Source: an uncultured Duncaniella sp. (GTDB lineage Bacteria; Bacteroidota; Bacteroidia; Bacteroidales; Muribaculaceae). Taken from it: a DNA stretch of 54,342 bases. Numbering within the stretch: position 1 is the first letter of the stretch; each line of letters opens with the position of its first letter. The notes below the pieces were generated by a model. That model made no database searches and was not told the DNA's origin. It was given only the letters and a program-made list of their open reading frames with translations. The stretch covers positions 1-54,342 of the forward strand of contig CAJUCI010000018.1 of assembly GCA_910584825.1 (NCBI GenBank). Reading direction: 5' to 3'. Of this stretch, positions 8,651-16,704 are shown piece after piece. Both the position numbers and the translations under genes were made by a program.

Positions 8651-8739
8651 AATTTCAAATATAATTCTAAGCCTGAATTATATTTGAAAATTGGCTTCGC
8701 GAGGCTGTTGCGACGAAACTGCTTCGCGAAGCCAATTTT
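8651..8739. terminator. Tandem hairpins between convergent rlmH and ddl
   Basis: Two adjacent inverted repeats. The first pairs AATTTCAAATATAATT (8651-8666) with a near-perfect copy at 8677-8693. The second has 16-bp perfect arms, AAAATTGGCTTCGCGA (8687-8702) and its complement (8724-8739), followed by a T-run. Their arms overlap by a few bases, so they could compete. The position between convergent genes suggests bidirectional termination. Confidence 0.65.
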
Positions 8740-8752
8740 TAATTCTTCATTT

Positions 8753-9934
8753 TTAATTTTTCATTTTCATCCCCCCTTTGGCTCCGCCTGAGAGGGAGAA
8801 GATGTTCTGGTCGTAGCTGACGGTCTTTTGGCCCTGTTCGCGTTTGCGCTTGAGGGCGAGCTTGACGAGGCGGTCCATGAGTTCGTCAAACTTGATGCCG
8901 GTAGCCTCCCAGAGATAGAACGAGAGCGAGCCGGGTATGGTGTTGATTTCGTTGACAAATATCTCCTTGCTGTCGTCATCGATGATGAAGTCGATACGGC
9001 TCACGCCGTGACAGCCGAGCACGCGGAATGTCTCACCAGCAAGGAACTGTATGCGTTCGGTCATATCCTTGGGCAGGTCGGCGGGGATGCGTTTCTGCGA
9101 TGCCTGCATGCCTTTCGCGCCCTTGGTGCCGCCCATGTACTTATCCTCGTATGAAAGGATTTCGGCACTCTTGATAGGCTCCTCAAGCACTGATGACTGA
9201 TATTCGTCACAGTCGCCGAGCACCGAGCAGTTGATTTCCTTGAGATTGTCGACCATATGCTCGACTATGAGGCGCGAGGAATATTTCTCGGCCACCTCGA
9301 TTTTCTCGATAAGCTGCTCGCGGTTGCCGGCACGGCCGATGCCGACACTCGAGCCGAGGTTGGCGGGCTTGACGATGACGGGATAGCCAATCTTGTCCTC
9401 GATGCGGGCAATAATCTCGTCACGTTTCTTGTACCACTCCTTGTCGGTGAACCATACGTAGTCAATCACGGGCACGCCGCACTCGCGGAGTATCATCTTC
9501 ATGGTGATTTTGTCCATGCCGTTGGCACTTGCCAGAGTGTTGCATCCGGCGTAAGGGATGCCGATGGTCTCGAGCACACCCTCAAAGATGCCGTCCTCGA
9601 CGTTCGAGCCGTGGAGCACGGGGATTACGACGTCAAGCTTAGTCAGCACAGCCGAGCCAAACATGGGTTTCTTCACGCGATAGAGATTGTAGTCGCCATA
9701 TGACGGCTCCATGTAAACCTGTGTGCATTTCTCAAGCAGCGCGGGGATGTCGCGGTAGTTGGCTATCTCAAAGAGAGCGTCGCCGGTGTAGAAACGGCCC
9801 TGCTTGGAGATGTATATGGGTGTCACGTCATACTTGTCGCGGTCGATGGCGTGCATGGCCTGCGAAGCTGAAATTACCGAGATTTCGTGCTCGGTGGAGC
9901 GTCCTCCGAAGAATACTCCGATATTGGTCTTCAT
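8753..9934 (-). CDS. ddl: D-alanine--D-alanine ligase
   Basis: ATP-grasp enzyme that makes D-Ala-D-Ala for peptidoglycan. It has 393 aa. The N-terminus MKTNIGVFFGGRSTEHEISV is the Ddl signature. The central ATP-grasp part contains GYPVIVKPANLGSSVGIG near residue 186, and the C-terminal metal site is FVNEINTIPGSLSFYLW near 325. A roughly 25-residue tail after the catalytic core runs into the AT-rich intergenic repeat and may be non-essential. It is last in the leftward operon with the MurF-like ligase that would use its product (43-bp gap). Confidence 0.96.
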   Translation of the reverse strand: MKTNIGVFFGGRSTEHEISVISASQAMHAIDRDKYDVTPIYISKQGRFYTGDALFEIANYRDIPALLEKCTQVYMEPSYGDYNLYRVKKPMFGSAVLTKLDVVIPVLHGSNVEDGIFEGVLETIGIPYAGCNTLASANGMDKITMKMILRECGVPVIDYVWFTDKEWYKKRDEIIARIEDKIGYPVIVKPANLGSSVGIGRAGNREQLIEKIEVAEKYSSRLIVEHMVDNLKEINCSVLGDCDEYQSSVLEEPIKSAEILSYEDKYMGGTKGAKGMQASQKRIPADLPKDMTERIQFLAGETFRVLGCHGVSRIDFIIDDDSKEIFVNEINTIPGSLSFYLWEATGIKFDELMDRLVKLALKRKREQGQKTVSYDQNIFSLSGGAKGGMKMKN

Positions 9935-9977
9935 TAAATTTAAAATGGAAAATTTAAAATGGAAAATTCAGTTCAAA

Positions 9978-11564
9978 TCACTTAAACGTGTCGGGCAGGT
10001 CGTTCTCGTAGAGAATAGTGTCGCCGGGGCGGAGCATGCCTGACAGCAGGCTCTGCGACTCGGCAAAGGTAGCCACGGTGCGCACCTCGGCCGTACGGGG
10101 AGTCACCTCCTCGATGCCGCCCACGATGGCCTCGCGATTGTACTCGCCGACAACAATGGCGATGTCGGCCGAGTTGGCAATCTTGCGTCCGAACTCGCGG
10201 TTAAGCTCCTCCTGACGGTCGCCAAGCTCAATCATGCCGGGGGTGACGATGATGCGGCGTCCGCCCTTCATCATGGCCAGCACATCGAGAGCCATGCGCG
10301 AGCCTGTGGGATTGGAGTTGAATGCGTCGTCAATTATGGTCACACCTCCGGGGGTGCGTTTCATGCTCAGGCGGTGCTCAACCTGCTCGATATGCCCGAC
10401 CGCGTAGCGGATTTTATCGACAGGCACACCGAGACGGAGAGCGACGATGATAGCGGCGAGCAGATTGCTGACGTTGCACTCACCTACCAGCCGAGTCTCA
10501 AACTCGTGGGCAACGCCGTCGGGCCCTTTGACCGTGAAACGGGTGCCCGAGGGGGAATATGTTATGTCAGTGGCCACATAGTCGGCATTATCGGCGGCCG
10601 ACACGGCATAGCGCACGCACTCCACATTGTCGACCTTGCGAGACGCGGCATATGGGAAATCATCGTTGACCACGGCGAGGCCGTCGGCAGGAAGAGAGTC
10701 GACCAGCTCAAACTTGGTGCGCTGCACATTCTCAATCGAGCCGAACGACTCAAGATGCTGCTCACCGACAGCTGTGACAATACCCATCGAGGGATGTACG
10801 AGGTCGCAAATCTCCTTGATGTCGCCAATCTGCTTGGCACCCATCTCGACGATAAACACCTCGTTATAGGGTTTGAGGTATTCACGCACGGTGCGGATTA
10901 CACCCATCGTGGTGTTGAAGCTGCCCGGGGTCATCATCACGTCGAAATGCTCCGAGAGTATGCGGTTGAGATAATGCTTGGTGCTCGTCTTGCCATAGCT
11001 GCCGGTTATGCCTATGATTTTAAGGTCAGGCATGGAGCGAAGTATGCGCTCGGCATCGTGGTAATATCCGTCGTTGATATGCTTCTCCACCGGCTTGAGC
11101 AACCAGTTGGCCGCGAGAGCGAAGATATGCGAGAAACAGTAGACGCAGAGCGCGGCGACTGCCGAAAACTCGAACGCCCGACCGTTATGCCATCCGACAA
11201 TGAAGGCTCCGCCTACCACAAGCACCGAGAGCAGGAGCATCACGGAGAGTATGCGCCAGGCGCGGTTGGTCATCACGAGCGGTTTCTTGTATTTGCGGCG
11301 GCCGAGGGTTATGGCGTTGGCCAGCGAAACGAGGCCGACAAGAGTCATCGCCACCACGGGGATGGACAAAGTTGACATCGAGGCAAGGGCGACTGCCCCG
11401 CTCACGAGTCGCATCGCCGAAGTGGTGTCCTGCGACGAGCGCAGCCAACGATTGTAACGCTCGTTGCGATAAGAGTTCTGCTGGAGCATCATGAGGTCGC
11501 GCTTGAATTCAAGCACGTAGCACCATATGGCGAGCAATGTTGCGGCTATACCGAAAAAAAGCAT
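9978..11564 (-). CDS. Membrane-anchored MurF-like Mur ligase
   Basis: A 528-aa Mur ligase with an N-terminal membrane domain. Hydrophobic segments lie near residues 1-17, 55-85, 103-125 and 130-152, so the catalytic part is tethered to the cytoplasmic membrane. The ATP-binding loop ITGSYGKTSTKHY is near 187-199. The central domain has VEMGA and TAVGEQHLESFGS. The C-terminal domain has DDAFNSNPTGSRMAL, which resembles the D-Ala-D-Ala-adding enzyme MurF. Its place directly upstream of ddl supports a D-Ala-D-Ala or related substrate. Soluble housekeeping MurF lacks these membrane segments and is normally in the dcw cluster, so this may be a second MurF or a ligase for another cell-wall or cyanophycin-like acceptor. 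Confidence 0.85.
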   Translation of the reverse strand: MLFFGIAATLLAIWCYVLEFKRDLMMLQQNSYRNERYNRWLRSSQDTTSAMRLVSGAVALASMSTLSIPVVAMTLVGLVSLANAITLGRRKYKKPLVMTNRAWRILSVMLLLSVLVVGGAFIVGWHNGRAFEFSAVAALCVYCFSHIFALAANWLLKPVEKHINDGYYHDAERILRSMPDLKIIGITGSYGKTSTKHYLNRILSEHFDVMMTPGSFNTTMGVIRTVREYLKPYNEVFIVEMGAKQIGDIKEICDLVHPSMGIVTAVGEQHLESFGSIENVQRTKFELVDSLPADGLAVVNDDFPYAASRKVDNVECVRYAVSAADNADYVATDITYSPSGTRFTVKGPDGVAHEFETRLVGECNVSNLLAAIIVALRLGVPVDKIRYAVGHIEQVEHRLSMKRTPGGVTIIDDAFNSNPTGSRMALDVLAMMKGGRRIIVTPGMIELGDRQEELNREFGRKIANSADIAIVVGEYNREAIVGGIEEVTPRTAEVRTVATFAESQSLLSGMLRPGDTILYENDLPDTFK

Positions 11565-11614
11565 TTATTCTGATTTTGAAGTGGATTGTTGAATTGGAAA
11601 GGGTCTGTGAGGCA

Positions 11615-12394
11615 CTAATTGTCTTTTGAGGTGAGGAAACTGCGCAACACCGCCGCAAACTGCACGGGATTGTCGAGAAAACTGTAATGCCCGCACCCGG
11701 GGAATGACACGAGGCCCGCGCCGGGTATCATTCGCTCCATCTTGCGCGCATCGGCAATCGGAGTGGCCGTGTCGTTCTCGCCCCATATCAGAAGCGTGGG
11801 AGCCTTGATGAGGGGCAGACGGTCGGTAAGGTCCTCGTTGACCACACGCGAAAGTATGCGGCGCATCATGGGCGAGGCCGAAGCGTAGTCGCTCGACCCG
11901 GCCTTGGCTCGGCGCGCGTCAAGCCTCTTCTCGGCCTCGTCACGGCCATAGACGAGATACATAAGCCGCTTGATGGCCTTGAATGTGTAGACCTTGCGAT
12001 AATAGTTGAGTGAACGGCGGGGCTTGATGCCGGCGGCATCGACAAGGATAAGGGCCTCCACGTCATCATGGCGCGACGAATAGAGAATGCCCACACGTCC
12101 GCCGAACGAGTGGCCGAGGAGCGTAGGACGCGCCACTTCGAGCGCGGCGATGAAATCCTCGAGCATGAGTGTGTAATCCTCCACGCCCCACACCTGCGGA
12201 GGCTCCTGCGACTGTCCGAAACCCGGGAAATCAATGTTAATCACCCTGTAGCCGCACTGCAGAGCCACGCGCTCTATCGAGGCAAGTGTGGTGTGGTCAC
12301 ATCCCCAGCCGTGCATGAGGATGATGGTGCGCTCACCGGCTCCGTTGTCGGTATAGTGTACGCGCAGCCCTCGGATTGTGATGTCCTTGTCCAT
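11615..12394 (-). CDS. Alpha/beta hydrolase
   Basis: A 259-aa alpha/beta-hydrolase-fold protein; ATG 12394 (MDKDITIRG) is chosen over an upstream TTG. The fold markers are present: oxyanion-region HGWGCDHTT near residue 27, nucleophile elbow GHSFGGRVG near 94, acid in LLIWGENDTATP near 207, and catalytic His in FPGCGHYSFLDNP near 234. No signal peptide is seen. It leads the leftward operon with the MurF-like ligase (50-bp gap) and ddl, which suggests a wall-precursor or ester/amide-trimming job, but the substrate is unknown. Confidence 0.85.
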   Translation of the reverse strand: MDKDITIRGLRVHYTDNGAGERTIILMHGWGCDHTTLASIERVALQCGYRVINIDFPGFGQSQEPPQVWGVEDYTLMLEDFIAALEVARPTLLGHSFGGRVGILYSSRHDDVEALILVDAAGIKPRRSLNYYRKVYTFKAIKRLMYLVYGRDEAEKRLDARRAKAGSSDYASASPMMRRILSRVVNEDLTDRLPLIKAPTLLIWGENDTATPIADARKMERMIPGAGLVSFPGCGHYSFLDNPVQFAAVLRSFLTSKDN

Positions 12395-12403
12395 AATCAA
12401 CGA

Positions 12404-12435
12404 CAAAATTATAAAATATCCCCGCGTTATGCAAA
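12404..12435 (-). promoter_or_regulatory. -33/-7 promoter of hydrolase-MurF-ddl operon
   Basis: Minus-strand TTTG (plus 12432-12435), a 20-bp spacer, then TAATTTTG (plus 12404-12411): an exact consensus match. The ATG is 9 bp beyond the -7 box, so the transcript would be nearly leaderless. The -33 elements of this and the divergent promoter are only 6 bp apart. Confidence 0.75.
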
Positions 12436-12441
12436 TTTACA

Positions 12442-12473
12442 TTTGTATATGAATACTAAAAAATATAACTTTG
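12442..12473 (+). promoter_or_regulatory. -33/-7 promoter of the CyuA/UPF0597 gene
   Basis: TTTG (12442-12445), a 20-bp spacer and TAACTTTG (12466-12473): exact consensus. Transcription from about 12478 supports the ATG at 12519 rather than a start that overlaps the -7 box. Confidence 0.75.
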
Positions 12474-12518
12474 CCAATGTTATTCAAGACCATCAATATC
12501 ACACATATCCTCATCAGT

Positions 12519-13799
12519 ATGTTAAGTCAATCGGAAAGAGAAGAAATAGCCCATCTCATCAAGCGTGAGGTGGTTCCGGCAATGGGATGTACCGAGCCGG
12601 TGGCAGTGTCGCTCGCGGTGGCCAAAGCCACCGAACTGCTGGGACGTGTGCCCTCGCGCATCGAGGCACGCCTGAGCGGCAATATCATCAAGAACGCAAT
12701 GGGTGTGGGTATCCCCGGCACCGGCATGATAGGCCTGCCCATCGCCATAGCCCTCGGCGCACTCATCGGCAAGTCGGAATATGAGCTTGAAGTGCTCCGC
12801 GACGTATGCCCCGAGGCCGTGGAGCGCGGACGCAAATACATATCCGAGGGACGCATTGACATCAGCCTTGCCGCCGACGCACCGTCCAACCTCCACATCG
12901 ACATCACCGCAATCGACGGCGACGACTCGGCCCGTGCGGTAATCTCATGCGAACACACCCATTATGTGCGCCTCGAACGCAACGGCGAAGTGATGCTCAA
13001 CGAGACCGTAAGCACCGAGAGCCACGATGCCGGCAATGACCGCGAGCTTAATATGGCAACGGTGTATGAGTACGCAATGGAGTCGCCCATCGAAGAGCTT
13101 AGATTCATACTTCAGGCCCGCGACCTCAACATGGCTGCCGCCCAGACCGCGCTTGCAGGAGACTACGGCCACTCGCTCGGAGCCACAATACGCCAATATG
13201 GCCTGAAATATTACGGTGACACACCTGTCGAGCACATGATTTCATACACGTCAGCCGCATGTGACGCCCGCATGGGTGGCGCGCCTATCGCCGTGATGTC
13301 CAACTCGGGCAGCGGCAATCAGGGCATCACGGCCACAATGCCTGTGGTGAGCTTTGCCCAGGATGTGGAGGCCACCGAGGAGCAGACCATACGCGCCCTT
13401 ACCCTCAGCCACCTCACGAGCATTTACATCAAGCAGAGCCTCGGCCGCCTTTCGGCCCTCTGCGGATGTGTCGTAGCCTCGACCGGCGCGTCTGCCGCGC
13501 TTGTCTACCTTATGGGGGGCGGTTTCGCCCAGGTGTGTGCTGCTGTTAAGAATATGGTGGCCAATCTCACCGGCATGATATGTGACGGAGCCAAGCCCTC
13601 ATGCGCGCTCAAGATTTCATCGGGCGTATCCACAGCCATGATGTCGGCCATGCTCGCCATGAACGGCAAATGCGTCACCTCGGCCGAGGGTATCATCAGC
13701 GACGACGTTGACCGCACCATCCACAACCTCACAAGCATAGGCCGCGATGCCATGAACGAGACCGACAAGCTCGTGCTCCAGATAATGACAACGAAATAA
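12519..13799 (+). CDS. UPF0597/CyuA family L-cysteine desulfidase-like protein
   Basis: A 426-aa member of the UPF0597 (YhaM/CyuA) family, related to the L-serine dehydratase alpha chain. Characterised members are oxygen-sensitive Fe-S enzymes that split L-cysteine to sulfide, ammonia and pyruvate. ATG 12519 (MLSQSEREE) is preferred because the promoter lies upstream of it. Family marks: AMGCTEPVAVSLAVAKA near residue 23 (first cluster Cys), SGNIIKNAMGVGIPGTG, the SAACDARMGGAPIAVMSNSGSGNQG stretch near 247, and ICDGAKPSCALKISSG near 352 (further Cys). It stands alone between a strong promoter and a hairpin terminator and is divergent from the wall operon. Confidence 0.88.
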   Translation: MLSQSEREEIAHLIKREVVPAMGCTEPVAVSLAVAKATELLGRVPSRIEARLSGNIIKNAMGVGIPGTGMIGLPIAIALGALIGKSEYELEVLRDVCPEAVERGRKYISEGRIDISLAADAPSNLHIDITAIDGDDSARAVISCEHTHYVRLERNGEVMLNETVSTESHDAGNDRELNMATVYEYAMESPIEELRFILQARDLNMAAAQTALAGDYGHSLGATIRQYGLKYYGDTPVEHMISYTSAACDARMGGAPIAVMSNSGSGNQGITATMPVVSFAQDVEATEEQTIRALTLSHLTSIYIKQSLGRLSALCGCVVASTGASAALVYLMGGGFAQVCAAVKNMVANLTGMICDGAKPSCALKISSGVSTAMMSAMLAMNGKCVTSAEGIISDDVDRTIHNLTSIGRDAMNETDKLVLQIMTTK

Positions 13800-13831
13800 A
13801 TTTAAAATGTAAAATTGAAAATTTAAAATTT

Positions 13832-13872
13832 AAAATGGGAATCCGGCAGGAGCAAAGCCGAGTTCCCATTTT
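13832..13872. terminator. Bidirectional terminator between CyuA-like gene and tolC-like gene
   Basis: AAAATGGGAA (13832-13841) pairs with TTCCCATTTT (13863-13872), a 10-bp stem with a 21-nt loop. It has an A-run on the left and a T-run on the right, so it can terminate both convergent genes. Confidence 0.7.
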
Positions 13873-13892
13873 TAATTTTTAATTCTTAATTT

Positions 13893-15392
13893 TCAATTTT
13901 CCATTTTAAATTCTCCATTCCCTATCGGTGTGTCCGTGGCATAGTCGTGGAGGGTGAGGCTGCGGAGCTGGTAATAGTAATACCAGTATTTGAAAAGCTG
14001 GTCAATGTAGTCGCGGCGCGACTCATCCTTTTTGACCTGCGAATCGTTGAGGTCGAGCACCGAGATTTTGCCGACCATGAAAGTCTGCACATTAGTGTCA
14101 TAACGGCGCAGGGCTATGGCATCGGCCTTGGATGACAACGCCACCTGTTCGCGCTGATTGTTGAAACGCTCCACGAGCACGAATATGTCCTGACGGAAAT
14201 TCATATTCTCGAGCCGCAACTGTCCCTCGACCACCTCGCGGTTGCTCTGCGCCACCTTGACCTTACCGGCCCGTTTGCCCCAGTCGAGTATAGGAATCTT
14301 GAAACCAATCTCCACCACCTGATTGTCCTTGAGAGGGTCATAGGCATTGCGTATTGCCTCGGCTGTGCCGGTCAGACCCACCTGGGCGAAAAGCGTAATC
14401 TCGCGCCGTTCGCCCCGCGCCTTGGCCACCTCATAGTCAGCCTCAAGCTGGCGGCGACGGATGTTTTTGGAGAATGAATTGTTGGCCAAAGCCCTGTCGA
14501 GGGCATCGGCGTAAGGGATTACCACATCGGGCACGTTGACCGGGAGCGACGGGTCAATCTCCACATCATCGCCAAGACCAAGGAACGAGCGGAGCTGAAA
14601 CATCTGACTCTTCATGTCGCTCAGACTGTTGGTGTGGGCGGCGCGTGCATCGAGCAGGTTGAGTTCGAGCTGCAGCAGGTCGTTCTCGCTTATTTGTCCC
14701 ATCTCGCGTTTGGCACGCGCCACCTCATAGAGTTTGGTGGCGTTATCGAGATTCTGAGCCGCTATCTTCACCTGCTCCTTGCCTATGAGGAGGTTGAAGT
14801 AATAGCTTATGGCCTTCATGGCCACGGTCTCAGACTCGGATATGAACTCGGCCTTGGCCTCCTCATATCTCACCGGCTCGATGCGGCGGCTCCACTTGGT
14901 GTGGTTGGTGCCGAATATAGGCTGAGAGAGCGTAAGAGCCACCGGCACTGACATATAGCGCGACGAGCGCGGGCCTGAGAGCTGCTTCATATAGTCGAGC
15001 GAGGTGTTGAGCGAGAGCGTGCCGCCCGTAGGCCATATGCTCTGTGTGACCGACACCTCGCCGTTGAGCTGGAGGAAGTTGTTGCGGACAAAGGTGTATG
15101 AGCCGTCATCAAGCTGATAGGCCGAATAGTTTTTGCGATATGAGGGGAGTGTGGCGTTGAAGCTGACCTCGGGGAGCAAATCGGCCCGGAATGTGCGGTA
15201 TTCCCAATAGGATGTGCGCAGACGGTTGAGAGCCACCGCTGCATCGACGCTGTTGGTGCGGGCCATGGTTATGGCCTCGTCAAGCGTTATCGGGAGCAGG
15301 GTCTGCGCCCTGAGCGGGACAATGCCCGCCAATAGGGTGCAAACCAACAGGATTCGTGTAATCAAAGCGACTTGATTTTGAGATAAATACAT
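13893..15392 (-). CDS. TolC-family outer membrane efflux protein
   Basis: Outer-membrane channel of a tripartite efflux system; 499 aa. ATG 15392 (MYLSQNQ) gives a typical signal peptide ending near LRAQ. The mature part begins LPITLDEAITMARTNS, the OEP N-terminal helix, and shows the expected alternation of long periplasmic helices (for example EAKAEFISESETVAMKAISYYF, QVKIAAQNLDNATKLYEVA) with beta segments. The OEP pattern recurs in both halves. It is the last gene of the leftward efflux operon, 51 bp after the second permease. Confidence 0.92.
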   Translation of the reverse strand: MYLSQNQVALITRILLVCTLLAGIVPLRAQTLLPITLDEAITMARTNSVDAAVALNRLRTSYWEYRTFRADLLPEVSFNATLPSYRKNYSAYQLDDGSYTFVRNNFLQLNGEVSVTQSIWPTGGTLSLNTSLDYMKQLSGPRSSRYMSVPVALTLSQPIFGTNHTKWSRRIEPVRYEEAKAEFISESETVAMKAISYYFNLLIGKEQVKIAAQNLDNATKLYEVARAKREMGQISENDLLQLELNLLDARAAHTNSLSDMKSQMFQLRSFLGLGDDVEIDPSLPVNVPDVVIPYADALDRALANNSFSKNIRRRQLEADYEVAKARGERREITLFAQVGLTGTAEAIRNAYDPLKDNQVVEIGFKIPILDWGKRAGKVKVAQSNREVVEGQLRLENMNFRQDIFVLVERFNNQREQVALSSKADAIALRRYDTNVQTFMVGKISVLDLNDSQVKKDESRRDYIDQLFKYWYYYYQLRSLTLHDYATDTPIGNGEFKMEN

Positions 15393-15443
15393 TAGATTGA
15401 CGGTGGGTGTGGGAGCAATCTGCAAACACACTGTAAATCAGAG

Positions 15444-16673
15444 CTACTCGTCATGAAGTGCGGTGGCAGGGTTGAGACGCATGGCCCGACCGGCCGGGAT
15501 GGCGATGCCACACACTATCATCAGTGCCATAAGCGCGTAGGTGATAAGGGCGGTGACACACAGGCGGCAGACAGTGAGATATTCGCCCATAAAATACTTG
15601 CTCAACTCGTTATGCGAAAGCAGTGCGTCAATGCCTATTGCCGGGACGGTCACGACGGTGAGGATGACAAGCCCCTCGCCGATGAAGCGGCGGAATATGT
15701 CGGCATGTGTCGCGCCGTTGACCTTGCGTATGGCTATCTCGCCAATGCGGTGCTGGGTGCGGAACCAGAATGTGCCGAACAGGCCGAGAAACACATTGAC
15801 CAGCAGGAACGCTATGCCCGAAACCATTGAGATAATCTGCTTGCGGGCTTCACGGACGATGTTTTCACGTATGTCGTCAAACGACTCCACCGAGCCGATA
15901 AAAAAGTTACCCGAACGCAGATGCTTGTCGGCATCAGCCATGAGATTTATGGCGAAATCGGTGTCCATGTTATCACGGACACGCACACACACATCCTCCT
16001 GCTGCCATTCAGTGTCGGGCTGCGCAAGGCGCACAACCGTCTTGTCCAATTGCCCCTTGGGAGCAAACTCGGTATAACGCACCGGGGCTATCGAGCCTCC
16101 CACGGCCATAACCTCCTCGTTACCCATTGTGATAGAGTCGATTGTATATGTGTCCACCCGGCCGTCAAACAGGTTGGATGACACAAGCACGCCGTGGCGT
16201 TCGAGCTGCTCGGCAAGCTGGTCAGGTGTCTCGCCGTTAGCACCGCGATAGCGGAACATCCTGACAAAATCGGGGGTAGCGTAACGCACGGCAACGAAAC
16301 CTTGAGAGTATATGGTGTCATATCTGAACAAGTTGCTGGAATTAGAGGAGTTATAAGGATAGGCACAGTTGCTCCCTGACACAATCTCTATCTCGGGGCG
16401 ACGCCTGAGACGGTCCAAAAGGTCGAGACGGTCGGCATGCCTCTCCTCTGCGGTACGCTCCACATAGTCGGGGCTCTTGTCATTGACCTCCAGGATATTG
16501 ATTTTATAGCAATGGTCAATCTCGAAGTTTATAGGCTCGCTATAGTCAAGACATGTGATGTAGCAGAAATCAACGGCATACCACACCACGACGCTCACAA
16601 TGAGCAGTTCGACGGCAAGCCAAAGGTTTGACCGCCATTCGTTTATAGTTTGGGTTAAAAGTTTTCTATTCAT
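15444..16673 (-). CDS. ABC transporter permease, MacB/FtsX type (second)
   Basis: A 409-aa permease of the MacB type that couples the LolD-like ATPase to periplasmic transport. ATG 16673 (MNRKLLTQTINEWRSNLW) is chosen because an N-terminal arm followed by one membrane segment (about 17-38) is standard. A start farther upstream would overlap the first permease. A periplasmic domain (about 40-270) is followed by an FtsX domain with three membrane segments (near 290-315, 340-360 and 375-395) and the coupling-helix motif IGEIAIRKVNGAT near 321. It ends GRAMRLNPATALHDE, a common MacB-type terminus. It lies 31 bp downstream of the other permease, and the two probably form a heterodimer. Confidence 0.9.
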   Translation of the reverse strand: MNRKLLTQTINEWRSNLWLAVELLIVSVVVWYAVDFCYITCLDYSEPINFEIDHCYKINILEVNDKSPDYVERTAEERHADRLDLLDRLRRRPEIEIVSGSNCAYPYNSSNSSNLFRYDTIYSQGFVAVRYATPDFVRMFRYRGANGETPDQLAEQLERHGVLVSSNLFDGRVDTYTIDSITMGNEEVMAVGGSIAPVRYTEFAPKGQLDKTVVRLAQPDTEWQQEDVCVRVRDNMDTDFAINLMADADKHLRSGNFFIGSVESFDDIRENIVREARKQIISMVSGIAFLLVNVFLGLFGTFWFRTQHRIGEIAIRKVNGATHADIFRRFIGEGLVILTVVTVPAIGIDALLSHNELSKYFMGEYLTVCRLCVTALITYALMALMIVCGIAIPAGRAMRLNPATALHDE

Positions 16674-16704
16674 GATTAGAGTATGTTTATCAGTCACCGG
16701 GCAT

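Noticed and set aside
10374..11375. Long antisense ORF (333 aa) opposite the MurF-like gene
   Set aside because: Shadow of a well-supported gene in GC-rich codons; composition is His/Arg/Asp-rich with no domain.
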